The notes under the pieces: generated by a model
Told to the model about the DNA's origin: nothing
The model's database searches: none
Seen by the model: only the letters and a program-made list of their open reading frames with translations
Made by a program: the position numbers and the translations under genes
NCBI GenBank assembly: GCA_030149205.1
Contig: JASBSB010000008.1
Location: 59,318-123,317, forward strand
Direction: 5' to 3'
From: Candidatus Heimdallarchaeota archaeon
GTDB lineage: Archaea > Asgardarchaeota > Heimdallarchaeia > Heimdallarchaeales > Kariarchaeaceae
Length of the DNA stretch: 64,000 nucleotides
Part shown: positions 28,214-37,212 of the stretch, one piece after another
How positions within the stretch are numbered: position 1 is the first letter of the stretch
How the letters are laid out: each line of letters starts with the position of its first letter

Positions 28214-29143
28214 TCAAGCTGGTGAAATATGATCAATCATTAAATTATATCTTGATTTACTAACAGAACGCAATTTCTTGAGCTTATATTTTCTTAAGAT
28301 ATCTTCAGAAAATGGTTGTATCCTAAGTATTCGAAGTTTATCATATCCTTTTAGTTTCCAGTAACTCAAAAATTCAGCGATCACATCACTTAACACTTCG
28401 TCATCAAAAGCATGAGGTCCATACAACCTTGGAAGTAAGCTATCTTCTGGTCCTTGTAAAAAGGAAGTTCCAAACCCAATGATTGCACCAAATTCATTTT
28501 TAACTAAAACTGATCCATCGTTTTGATGGGTTATCTGTTCCATTACTCTTTCAAAATCCTCATAGCTGATGTATATAGGAGAGGAAGAATCAAGATCAGG
28601 GGATATTAAAGACTCATAAATGAACTTTGAGTCTTGACGACTTGGTTTTGTAAAGACTAATTGATCTGCATGGGCTAAATCATAGTAATCTGTTTTTGCT
28701 TCATAGGCTGTAAGAAGAACTTTATCGACCTGAAATCCAAAGTCTAAAAATGACCTTGTTACCAATTGTTTTGGATGCAGATCTGCAACAAGCTCATGAG
28801 CTCTTCCTCTTGAGGCTTCAATCCATTCAGTCAACAATGCCTTGGAAACATCAATGAGTTCACTGAGACTGGTTGGTATCGCCCAGAAATTTCGAAGGAT
28901 GGATCGACCATCATCTGTGAAAATGACACTGATCATTGCATTTGGCAGTTCATCTGATTGATTTACAGAAACCCACCATTCAATATCCTCGGATGGGTTC
29001 GCATCTATATCCTTAATCATGACCTCTAAGATCTGTGCCTCCTTTTTATTCAGTCTCAATATCTCTTCGATTTTTGAGCGAGCACTAAAATCACGACCAG
29101 ATAAGATCTCAATTTGATAATTCATACCTAATATAAGATACAT
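28214..29143 (-). CDS. GNAT acetyltransferase-like protein, possibly two domains
   Basis: 309 residues. The C-terminal half looks like a GNAT fold: a strand IIGFGTSFLQ, then LYGPHAFDDEVLSDVIAEFL, a strand KLRILRIQP and a final strand YNLMID. The N-terminal half has a similar layout (AMISVIFTDD; a helix; ELVADLHPKQLVTRSFLDFGF). The acetyl-CoA-binding Q/R-x-x-G-x-G/A loop is not clear, so a degenerate enzyme is possible. Substrate unknown. ATG chosen at 29143; Met7 is an alternative. Confidence 0.6.
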   Translation of the reverse strand: MYLILGMNYQIEILSGRDFSARSKIEEILRLNKKEAQILEVMIKDIDANPSEDIEWWVSVNQSDELPNAMISVIFTDDGRSILRNFWAIPTSLSELIDVSKALLTEWIEASRGRAHELVADLHPKQLVTRSFLDFGFQVDKVLLTAYEAKTDYYDLAHADQLVFTKPSRQDSKFIYESLISPDLDSSSPIYISYEDFERVMEQITHQNDGSVLVKNEFGAIIGFGTSFLQGPEDSLLPRLYGPHAFDDEVLSDVIAEFLSYWKLKGYDKLRILRIQPFSEDILRKYKLKKLRSVSKSRYNLMIDHISPA

Positions 29144-29276
29144 TTCGACATATAAAAATCTGATTTTTTAAGTAAATTCTCTTATTGAAAATTAAACTAA
29201 TACCGAAATTCAATTTAAAGAATTTTGGATTTAGTCGTAGGACTAGCTTCATAAACCTGATTAAAGTGGTTCTGAT

Positions 29277-30209
29277 GTGGCAGCGTTTGAGACCATTATC
29301 TTTACCATTGCTAGAAGCTCATATACCATCTATCTAGGGATACTTTTTGGTTTTCTTTTTATTAAAATTCCATTCACTGCTAAATACAAGGCGTTGTTTG
29401 TTAATATCACAATATCTTTCTTTACTCCTTACATTATTTTTGTATCAATATTTAATTCAAACTTAAGTTCTGATTGGATATTTCCTGTTGGAGCAGGAGT
29501 TCTTGTAACAATATTAGGAGTTATCATCCCAAAACTAGTTGCTAAAATTCAAAAGGAAAAACAACCAGATCCAGCAGAATTATCAACTGCTGCGTTTTCA
29601 AATGCGGTTAATTTTCCTATCCCAATTATCTATGAGCTTTACCCTGCCTCTCTTGGAGTAGCAGGAATCTTCATAGTAGTTGCTATTGTCATGCGAAACA
29701 CAGTTGGATTCTGGATTGCAGGATATAAGTTGAACTGGGAGGGAATTAAAGCCACTTTTCTGTTTCCACCGGTTTGGGGTGTTATCTTGGGTTTTGTACT
29801 AAAATTAGTTGTAGATCAACAGACGGTTAATCCTATTCTGATTTCTCAACCAGCAACAATCCTATTTCAAATCGGAATTTATATGACATTGATGACAGTG
29901 GGTTTTGGGATGACAAGTCTCAAGATCACCTATCCTAAGGAGGTATTAAGAGTTGGAATTACAAGATACCTCGTAAGTGGAATTGTTGCAGTGTTAATAA
30001 TTTTCTCACTAAAATTAAAACCGATTTTATCTGTCCCACTATTTGTCCAGTTTGTAGCGCCACCAGCAGTTTACAATGGTTTGTATGCCGAAAAACTAGA
30101 TATGAATACAACAATGACGAGTAATATCATTATCATTTTAACATTTATTGCTTTACTTTTACTACCTTTAGAATTATTTTTTGTAATTACCCTTTTGTTA
30201 CCATCTTAA
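29277..30209 (+). CDS. Auxin efflux carrier (AEC) family transporter
   Basis: 310 residues with about ten hydrophobic helices, GTG start at 29277. The pattern of the AEC/BASS fold is recognisable: SFFTPYIIFVSIF at the end of the first helices, FSNAVNFPIPI in the middle, and FVQFVAPPAVYNGLYAEKL near the end. Bacterial and archaeal members transport organic anions such as malate; the substrate here is unknown. Single gene. Confidence 0.85.
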   Translation: MAAFETIIFTIARSSYTIYLGILFGFLFIKIPFTAKYKALFVNITISFFTPYIIFVSIFNSNLSSDWIFPVGAGVLVTILGVIIPKLVAKIQKEKQPDPAELSTAAFSNAVNFPIPIIYELYPASLGVAGIFIVVAIVMRNTVGFWIAGYKLNWEGIKATFLFPPVWGVILGFVLKLVVDQQTVNPILISQPATILFQIGIYMTLMTVGFGMTSLKITYPKEVLRVGITRYLVSGIVAVLIIFSLKLKPILSVPLFVQFVAPPAVYNGLYAEKLDMNTTMTSNIIIILTFIALLLLPLELFFVITLLLPS

Positions 30210-30227
30210 TTCATAACTAACAGATCT

Positions 30228-31403
30228 TCAAGCTTTAAACGATTTTACCAAGTTGGTACCATTTTTATAAACTGATGTAACCAAATTCTGCCCTAATTTT
30301 GCAACAAACTCATTAATTGATCTAGCTTGTATAGTTAGAAAATTCGCTTCAGCACCAACTGAGAGTTGATTAGCATCACTCCCTGTGATTCCTCTAAACG
30401 ATCCCATTGTGGCAGCTTTCAGAGCGTCTACAGGTTTTAACCTGTAAAGAAACACAGCCATACGTACCGCAGTCTGCATTGATAGAGTGTAGTTGTTAGG
30501 GTTAAAATCACTCCCTAAACCAATGTTTAGATTCAATCCATTCCATCCAACAGGAAATTTCTGTGTAAATAATCCTAATGGAGCTGTAGGCATAAACATC
30601 AAAGAGGTATTTGTTTTACTTATTGCAATGAAATCTTCTTTAGGTGTGTGTAAAAGGTGATCTACACTTAATGCGTCAAATTCTGTTGCTGCAATTCTAG
30701 ATATCCCAGTATATTCAAGTTCGTCACCATGAACCTTTATTCTAAGATTTAGATCAACAGCAGCATTGAAGATTTTTTTTGTCTCCTCAACAGTAAATGC
30801 TCCTCGATCACAAAAAACATCTACTACATTCGACAGGGATTTTTTTTTGATTATTGGAAGGGTGTCAATTACCTCCTCAACGTATTCAGACCGCTTCAAA
30901 ACATCAGGAATGGCATGCGCTCCACAGTAAGTTGGAAGGATTTGTACAGGATGATCAATTTTGTTTAAAATACCTAGTAATCTTAGCTCATCCTTAATTG
31001 TTAATCCGTATCCAGATTTAGCCTCTGTAATCAAAGTTCCATTTTTCAACATAATATCAAGTCTCTGTATTACAAGCTCCTCAAGCTCCTCATCACTAGC
31101 AGCGCGAGTAGCATTAACGGTCGATAGAATTCCGCCTCCCTCGCTTAAGATCTGCGAGTATGAAACACCTGAAACTTTAAGTGGGAGTTCAAAAAATCTG
31201 TCTCCTGCAAAAATCAGGTGGTTATGTCCATCAACAAATGGAGGACACACGAACTTACCACTCCCATCGATGTCTGGATTATTTTGGATCCCTCCGAAAA
31301 TTTCCTCAATTAACCCGTTAACTACTCGAACATTTACCGGTCCATCAATCCAGTTAAAGCCATTAAAAAGTCCTTCAAGATTGTTAATTTCAAAAGTGCT
31401 CAC
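30228..31403 (-). CDS. hutI: Imidazolonepropionase
   Basis: 391 residues of the amidohydrolase superfamily. Family marks are FVCPPFVDGHNHLIFAGDR (HxH metal site), LSEGGGILSTVNATRAAS, EAKSGYGL, HGDELEY and GLGSDFNPN with the late Asp. It opens 4-imidazolone-5-propanoate to N-formimino-L-glutamate in histidine breakdown. None of the other Hut enzymes lies in the window, so the pathway must be completed elsewhere or the enzyme acts on its own. Confidence 0.93.
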   Translation of the reverse strand: MSTFEINNLEGLFNGFNWIDGPVNVRVVNGLIEEIFGGIQNNPDIDGSGKFVCPPFVDGHNHLIFAGDRFFELPLKVSGVSYSQILSEGGGILSTVNATRAASDEELEELVIQRLDIMLKNGTLITEAKSGYGLTIKDELRLLGILNKIDHPVQILPTYCGAHAIPDVLKRSEYVEEVIDTLPIIKKKSLSNVVDVFCDRGAFTVEETKKIFNAAVDLNLRIKVHGDELEYTGISRIAATEFDALSVDHLLHTPKEDFIAISKTNTSLMFMPTAPLGLFTQKFPVGWNGLNLNIGLGSDFNPNNYTLSMQTAVRMAVFLYRLKPVDALKAATMGSFRGITGSDANQLSVGAEANFLTIQARSINEFVAKLGQNLVTSVYKNGTNLVKSFKA

Positions 31404-31707
31404 AGCTTAACTAATTATAATTCTCATAAAAACCGATTCACCGTGATTTAGTAGAATCACACTATCCCCATATTTTCAAAGAAAATTCATTTAGTTTTGG
31501 TTCAAATCAATAAACAATTTCAATTTTCTTTATTTTATGATATGTGCCCAAATAAACATTATATAAGAGAATAGCATCAGGATTCGAAAATTATGGATAT
31601 AAAAATATGAATATTCTTTGATCTGATTGATTCCTTTGAACAAATTGACTTAAATTCTTACACAATGCAAAGAAATTTTTATAGTTTAAATAAGAATACA
31701 CTACAGA
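31404..31707. other. 304-bp AT-rich divergent intergenic region with promoter-like box
   Basis: Separates hutI (minus) from the unknown protein (plus). Very AT-rich. TTTTTATAG at 31677-31685 lies 23-31 bases before the ATG at 31708, the right place for the TATA box of a leaderless or short-leader archaeal transcript. No RNA gene or ORF is seen. Confidence 0.45.
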
Positions 31708-32607
31708 ATGGTAGAAAAAACTAACGAGTATTTTATTTATTCGCATAATGAGCGAGATTTCTCTTATATTGATGATGATAAGCGGAAAGAGAAGTTTAGT
31801 AAAATTGTAAAACTTCCATCGGTTAAAGAAATTGAGGATGCTTTAGAAAATGAAAGGATAGATGGTTTACTGGTGTTAGATCAGAAGGCTGAGCGGTGGT
31901 ATTTGACTTTTGGAACTCATCTTGGAATTGTTGCTGAGAGAACTGCTCGAAGACAGGCTGATAGCATTTCTAGGACAGGATATAGAATTCCTGGTAAATA
32001 TACCATCAGTAGCAAGTTCCCACTTGAAGAACTCTCTGAAAGCAACATTGGAGACCTTTACAAATCAGCACAACAAAAATACATCAAAGGTACACTAACT
32101 GGAATGGAGGTAGATGACCAAACCGGGGTCCCTTCACAACTTGCAGAGCGAGCGAAATTATTGAGAGAAATGGGATACGAGGATGAGTTAACAAAAGCTG
32201 AATTTGAGAAAAAGCGAAAACAGGAAACAATGAGTATAAAACAAAAGGCTGGAGAAAGCAAAACAGAAGCAAAAACTCCCTCTGTAGTAAAAACTAAAAC
32301 TACATCTACCGTTTCAAAAGCCCCATTGATTGAGGAAGCTTATCCAGAAACTGATCTTAAGAAGGGATTATTTTTTGAAGCGAAAAACATCAAAGAATAT
32401 GTGGAGAATAACTTTACTGTAATTTCTGCAAAGGGAGTATTACATGACAATGAAAGAGAAACTGAGGAGCTGTTAGTGTTTAAACAACAAAAATTGGCAC
32501 CTAAGCAATGGAACGATACTGTTGTATATCTACAAAATGGTGACTTGTTACAAGTCACCCTAGAAAAAGACCAAGATGTGTTGTATGTAACTAGTGTAGA
32601 GAAATAA
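31708..32607 (+). CDS. Unknown protein with disordered middle and C-terminal small domain
   Basis: 299 residues. The N-terminal part (1-165) is charged and probably helical/beta; a low-complexity Lys/Thr/Ser linker (about 165-215) joins it to a compact C-terminal domain (220-299) with several short strands. No membrane segment. It is followed after 2 bp by the WD40 gene, so the two are surely co-translated and may form one complex. No family recognised. Confidence 0.75.
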   Translation: MVEKTNEYFIYSHNERDFSYIDDDKRKEKFSKIVKLPSVKEIEDALENERIDGLLVLDQKAERWYLTFGTHLGIVAERTARRQADSISRTGYRIPGKYTISSKFPLEELSESNIGDLYKSAQQKYIKGTLTGMEVDDQTGVPSQLAERAKLLREMGYEDELTKAEFEKKRKQETMSIKQKAGESKTEAKTPSVVKTKTTSTVSKAPLIEEAYPETDLKKGLFFEAKNIKEYVENNFTVISAKGVLHDNERETEELLVFKQQKLAPKQWNDTVVYLQNGDLLQVTLEKDQDVLYVTSVEK

Positions 32608-32609
32608 TA

Positions 32610-33464
32610 ATGGACCCCATACAATCGGTAATCAACAGTATAAGTATTTTAGATGATGAATTAATAACTGGGAAAGGAGATTACAACATACAGAAATGGA
32701 ATCTTAAGAGTAGAAAATTTTTGTTTTCACATGAAATAGGCTGGGAAGTGAGAAAAACAGAAATTTTTCAGGATACTTTATTTGTGGGAAGCTTAGATGG
32801 GAAAATTCGAATGTTTGATGTAGACACATTTGAATTTAAGAATGAGCTGATTCATGAAAAAGGTATAACTGCCCTTTTTGTTGATGATCTATTTCTTGTT
32901 AGTGGATCATACAATGGTTCAGTCCAGATTAGAGACTCTCAGTCCCTTGAAATAATCTCGGAATTGTCTGCGACTAACGATTGGATAAATACTGTTACTT
33001 CTGATGAGATTCATCTGTATTTGGGAGATGGATTTAGACGTAATTCTCAAATTGACATTTATCACAAAAAGGAAATTGAGAAGGTAAGAGAGTTGAAAGT
33101 ACCAGAAAGCAAAAAAATTTCTGCGATTGAGCTTACTGATAACCTATTGTTTGTTGGTCATTGTTATCCACACCAACTTGTCATCTGGGATGTGCTATCA
33201 TTTGAAATTATAAACATAATCAATGTATTTGACAAGGAGATAGTTTCAATCTTCTCAAATCGAAGATACGTTTATGTAGTATCCAAAAATCAAATTTTAC
33301 AAATTGAAAAATCATCACTTGCAGTTGTAAATATTGTTTATATTAAAGAAGGATCACTCATTACTGCTACTGGGAATAAGGATGAGATATTCGTTGCTCA
33401 GAGGGATAAAGTACTTTGTTATGATTCAAAAAAATTAGAATTGAAGTATAGGATTTTTACTTAA
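32610..33464 (+). CDS. WD40-like beta-propeller protein
   Basis: 284 residues, cytosolic. Repeating blades can be seen: TGKGDYNIQKWNLKSRKF, FVGSLDGKIRMFDVDTFEF, VSGSYNGSVQIRDSQSLEI and FVGHCYPHQLVIWDVLSFEI, about 40 residues apart, giving six or seven blades with the degenerate last ones. Such propellers serve as docking platforms. Begins 2 bp after the unknown protein upstream. WD40 proteins of this simple type are much commoner in eukaryotes and Asgard archaea than in other archaea. Confidence 0.85.
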   Translation: MDPIQSVINSISILDDELITGKGDYNIQKWNLKSRKFLFSHEIGWEVRKTEIFQDTLFVGSLDGKIRMFDVDTFEFKNELIHEKGITALFVDDLFLVSGSYNGSVQIRDSQSLEIISELSATNDWINTVTSDEIHLYLGDGFRRNSQIDIYHKKEIEKVRELKVPESKKISAIELTDNLLFVGHCYPHQLVIWDVLSFEIINIINVFDKEIVSIFSNRRYVYVVSKNQILQIEKSSLAVVNIVYIKEGSLITATGNKDEIFVAQRDKVLCYDSKKLELKYRIFT

Positions 33465-33500
33465 CAATGGATTTATAGTAACAATTACAATCGATCTGAT

Positions 33501-34601
33501 ATGAGATATGATATCCTGAAGGGAATTAGGGTGCTAGATCTATCCAGAATATTCACTGGCCCATTTGCAAGTCAGTTGTTGGGAGACCTAGGTGCAAACA
33601 TAACAAAGGTAGAACCTCCTTTTGGTGATGATACGAGGTTTTGGGGGCCTCCGTTTATGGACGAAAACCTTTCTGGATATTTTTATTCATTGAACAGGAA
33701 TAAATCGGGTATAACCCTTAACCTCAAAGACTCAGGTGATTTAGATAGATTATATGAGCTTGTAAAAAAAGCCGATATTGTAATTGAGAACTTTAAGCAT
33801 GGTGTCCCACAACAACTTAAAATTAGTTATGAAATACTATCAAAGATAAACCCTACATTAATCTATCTATCAATAAATGGCTTCCACAGTTCTGGAAAAT
33901 TTAAGGAGAGACCTTCCTATGATATAATTGCCCAGGCTGAGGCAGGTATCATGAGCTTAACTGGGACTGAAACAGGTGAGATCGTGAAGGTTGGTGTACC
34001 TATTGCTGACATTTCAGCAGGAATGTATGGAGTGATTGGAATACTTACTGCTTTACATCATAGGGATATGACCGGAAAGGGAACTTATTTAGAAACTGAC
34101 TTATTTTCGTCTCTCACTTCATGGCTTACTTATCAGGCTGTAAATAACCAACTATTGGAACCCAGACATACATTAATGGGTACTAGTCACCCAAATATTG
34201 TCCCTTATCGAGCATACAATTGTAAGGATGACAGAAAAATAGTATTAGCCGTAGGGAACGATAAGACTTGGGTCAATTTTCTAAAGGTGCTAAATAACCC
34301 CAAGACTCTTCAAAAATACTCAACAAATGAGTCAAGAGTTCAATTTAGATTGATTGTTGATTCTGAAATTCAGAAAATATTATTAACAAATGACTTGGAT
34401 CATTGGGAGCTTAAATTTACAACAGCTGGAATTCCTTATGGGAAAGTTTCTAATCTCGATGATGTAATGAATCATGAAGATGTTAAATCCAACAATTTAT
34501 TAATTGAATTTGAAGATGCTCAAGTTTTTAGAACTCCTATTAATTTTCGTGGGCAGACTCTATTGAGGTCTGAAGAACCCCCTAAATTTAATGATGGTTA
34601 A
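33501..34601 (+). CDS. Class III CoA-transferase (CaiB/BaiF family)
   Basis: 366 residues. Family marks are GIRVLDLSRIFTGPFASQLL at the N-terminus, NRNKSGITLNLKD, and the catalytic Asp in VPIADISAGMYG (about residue 170), which forms the aspartyl-CoA thioester in formyl-CoA transferase. It moves CoA between carboxylic acids; the pair here is unknown. It follows the WD40 gene on the same strand by 36 bp. Confidence 0.92.
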   Translation: MRYDILKGIRVLDLSRIFTGPFASQLLGDLGANITKVEPPFGDDTRFWGPPFMDENLSGYFYSLNRNKSGITLNLKDSGDLDRLYELVKKADIVIENFKHGVPQQLKISYEILSKINPTLIYLSINGFHSSGKFKERPSYDIIAQAEAGIMSLTGTETGEIVKVGVPIADISAGMYGVIGILTALHHRDMTGKGTYLETDLFSSLTSWLTYQAVNNQLLEPRHTLMGTSHPNIVPYRAYNCKDDRKIVLAVGNDKTWVNFLKVLNNPKTLQKYSTNESRVQFRLIVDSEIQKILLTNDLDHWELKFTTAGIPYGKVSNLDDVMNHEDVKSNNLLIEFEDAQVFRTPINFRGQTLLRSEEPPKFNDG

Positions 34602-34660
34602 TATTTCTTATGTATCTTCAATGAATTAAATTTCCTAAGATTCTTCACAAATTAAATATT

Positions 34661-35659
34661 TTAGACCCTATTTTCAAGGATAAATGAGTTTACTGCTACA
34701 TATATTGATCCAAGATCATTTTTTAATGTCTCCAATGTTTTTTGTGGTTTTAATGTTAGATCTTCTACCAATAAAGCGACAGAATTAACCACACTTGGAA
34801 CTACGATTAGGTTATTTGGTTTGGTCTCTCTATTAGAAGCTGTTTCAATTATTTTTTCAAGCCAAGTCTTAACAAACATGTTCAAGTCAGGTTTTTCTTC
34901 AGGGTTATAATTTAAAACAACTGGCAGAAAATCAATAAATAAGACGTCTTGAAGCTCATCAAACAGAAGCGGTTTTGGGTTCCTTTGCTTGTACTTCTTC
35001 TGCTTAGTCACCCGAAAAGTTCCTCTCGTTAATGATGAAAAGGTTCCCATAAGATTTGTTGCAGAATAATGTCTTGGTGTGAAAATATGTACCATACGCT
35101 CCTCAAACCCATGATTAAATTTTTTAAGGTTAGTAATTGCCCGCTTAAATCTTTCTTGTTCTCCAATCTGTAAAACAATCGAAGGTGACCAAAGATGCCA
35201 GACTTCAATTGGGGGTAAAAAATCGAAATCTTTCACCTTAGTTTCAGGTACACAAATCAAAGGAAGATTAAGATTTGTATCAACCACAATGACTTCAGGT
35301 CTAAAAGCATTATATTCCATTTGTGAAATCTTGTATATTTTTTGCCAAAACGACTCAATACTTGGGAGTCCCAAAGAAAGTACATTTCTCCACCGATTTA
35401 ACCAAAAATTTTGATTGATTTGCCAGAACATCTCCCCATCCTTTTCTACCGCTTCTAACCAACCGTTTGATTTACGATTTGATACCTCTGAGCTAGCAAT
35501 AATTGTAAAAGTATCAGCATTATTAAAATTAAAATCGCAAAGGAGAGTATTTTTACCCGCCTCAGCATAACTAACTGCTACGGAAATACTCATTGGTGTT
35601 TTTCCTCCCCCACCCTTTGAACCAGTGATTATGATAACCTTTGGTTCTGAAACCATCAA
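34661..35659 (-). CDS. ParA/MinD-like P-loop ATPase
   Basis: 332 residues. The N-terminus carries a deviant Walker A, GSKGGGGKTPMSISVA, with the signature lysine of the ParA/MinD/SRP-like class, followed by LLCDFNFNNADTF and VIVDTNLNLP as switch regions. The C-terminal half is unlike standard ParA. No ParB or other partner lies next to it, so a positioning role is inference. Lies 155 bp downstream of the heme operon on the same strand, with its own AT-rich upstream segment. Confidence 0.82.
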   Translation of the reverse strand: MMVSEPKVIIITGSKGGGGKTPMSISVAVSYAEAGKNTLLCDFNFNNADTFTIIASSEVSNRKSNGWLEAVEKDGEMFWQINQNFWLNRWRNVLSLGLPSIESFWQKIYKISQMEYNAFRPEVIVVDTNLNLPLICVPETKVKDFDFLPPIEVWHLWSPSIVLQIGEQERFKRAITNLKKFNHGFEERMVHIFTPRHYSATNLMGTFSSLTRGTFRVTKQKKYKQRNPKPLLFDELQDVLFIDFLPVVLNYNPEEKPDLNMFVKTWLEKIIETASNRETKPNNLIVVPSVVNSVALLVEDLTLKPQKTLETLKNDLGSIYVAVNSFILENRV

Positions 35660-35814
35660 ACAGGTTATAATTCATGAGCTAATATAAGTTTCGTATTTTC
35701 ATTTTGAATTCATCCAATCTATGGACTTATATTGAGACAGTATTGAAATTATTCCATTTAATATTGAACTTTATAGTCACTAAATATCCTTAATTACATA
35801 GGAAAGCCATATTG

Positions 35815-37200
35815 TTAGACCTGTATAGGTATGATATGATTTTCAGATCTAAGTATTTGATCTGTTATTTGGAAAGATTCTGATAAAAGTCCATCACAGG
35901 CAATTGAATTCCAACCTATCCCAGATAAGTAGAGACCAGGATTTTCTTTTTCCATTTTTTCCTTCCATTCTATTATCGATGAATGATCCAAGGTAAATTG
36001 TGGTATTCCCTGGGGATGTTGTCGGTGAACCTCAACAAATTCTGGACTTCCTTTTGCACCCAATAAACCTGATAATTCTTTTGTCACCTCTTCGATAAGT
36101 ATTGAATCATCTAAAGTAGAACGTTCAGGATACCTTGCTCCTCCTACAAAACATCTCAATAGAATTTTATTATCTGGGGCTCTATGATTAAACAACTTAG
36201 AACTAAATAACACACCCAGTACAAAAGTTTTTTCACCTGATGGAGAGAGAAAGCCATATCCGATTGGAGGATTTTCAAAGGCTGTAACATCATAACCCAA
36301 CGAAACTACGGTCACATAAGAAACATTCGGAGGTTTTGGTAGGACTTTACCCATGATTGATATCTTTGTTGCTGCAACAGATCCTGTGGACACAATTATA
36401 TTTTCAGAATAATATGTATCACCTGATACAGTTTGAACTTCATATAACTCATCCTTCTTCTCAATCTTTTCAACGGTTGAATCGTAGCTGACATTTACCT
36501 GACGAGCTAAAGATTTGATCAAACCCTCCATACCTGTATCTGAAACATATAAGAAGGGCTTATCTGCTTTTTTATTTGATTCTATTTTTCCTTGGGAGGA
36601 ATTCTTTTTTTTCTTTGCCGAAGACATCATCCCTTTAACAACTGAACCAGATGATGTTTCAGCTGATTTAAGGAAAGGAAAAGAGTACTTAACACTTGAT
36701 TTAGTATGATCACCTCCATAAATCCCAGACACAAAAGCATCAACAATGGGAGTCACAGATTTACCAAACCTTCGAGAAATAAATTGTTCGACAGTTTCAT
36801 CATCTGGGTTTGCTTTGACAAAGGGTTCTTTTAACAGTCTCAACTTACCTTTCAGTGAGATTATAGGAGTTGATAATGCAGAGAATAATCCAGTGGGTAA
36901 AGAGACAAGCTTGTGGTTTTTAATCAAATACCTAAGCTTTGCTTCGTTCGATGCAGCAACTGGATCTAAGCCCGCAAGTTCAAATATCTTTTTTGTATTT
37001 TCGGATTTCCCTCGTAGACCCTCTGGCCCCCATTCAGATATATACCCATTCTTAGATGTGGTATGTATCAATCCTCCAGGCCTGTTTGCCTTTTCCAAAA
37101 CCAGCAGTTTATCTTTCTCTATACCTTCATGTTGAAGGGATACCGCCGCACTTAATCCTGAAATCCCCGCCCCAATAATTACCGTGTGATATACATTCAT
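35815..37200 (-). CDS. hemY: Protoporphyrinogen/coproporphyrinogen oxidase, FAD-dependent
   Basis: 461 residues, HemG/HemY-type flavoenzyme. The FAD dinucleotide fold VIIGAGISGLSAAVSLQ is at the N-terminus, with LEKANRPGGLIHT following, FVSGIYGGDH in the middle, and the C-terminal FAD-contact GNSI-like LSGIGWNSIACDGL. It takes protoporphyrinogen IX to protoporphyrin IX (or the copro form) with six electrons. Since hemN is present and no coproheme decarboxylase gene is seen in the window, the protoporphyrin substrate is favoured. Last gene of the heme operon; AGGAGG 8 bases before its ATG decides the start. Confidence 0.92.
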   Translation of the reverse strand: MNVYHTVIIGAGISGLSAAVSLQHEGIEKDKLLVLEKANRPGGLIHTTSKNGYISEWGPEGLRGKSENTKKIFELAGLDPVAASNEAKLRYLIKNHKLVSLPTGLFSALSTPIISLKGKLRLLKEPFVKANPDDETVEQFISRRFGKSVTPIVDAFVSGIYGGDHTKSSVKYSFPFLKSAETSSGSVVKGMMSSAKKKKNSSQGKIESNKKADKPFLYVSDTGMEGLIKSLARQVNVSYDSTVEKIEKKDELYEVQTVSGDTYYSENIIVSTGSVAATKISIMGKVLPKPPNVSYVTVVSLGYDVTAFENPPIGYGFLSPSGEKTFVLGVLFSSKLFNHRAPDNKILLRCFVGGARYPERSTLDDSILIEEVTKELSGLLGAKGSPEFVEVHRQHPQGIPQFTLDHSSIIEWKEKMEKENPGLYLSGIGWNSIACDGLLSESFQITDQILRSENHIIPIQV

Positions 37201-37212
37201 AGTTTGTTCCTC

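Noticed and set aside
34661..35659. Plasmid partition locus around the ParA-like gene
   Set aside because: No ParB, iterons or replication gene nearby, and the surroundings are chromosomal housekeeping genes.
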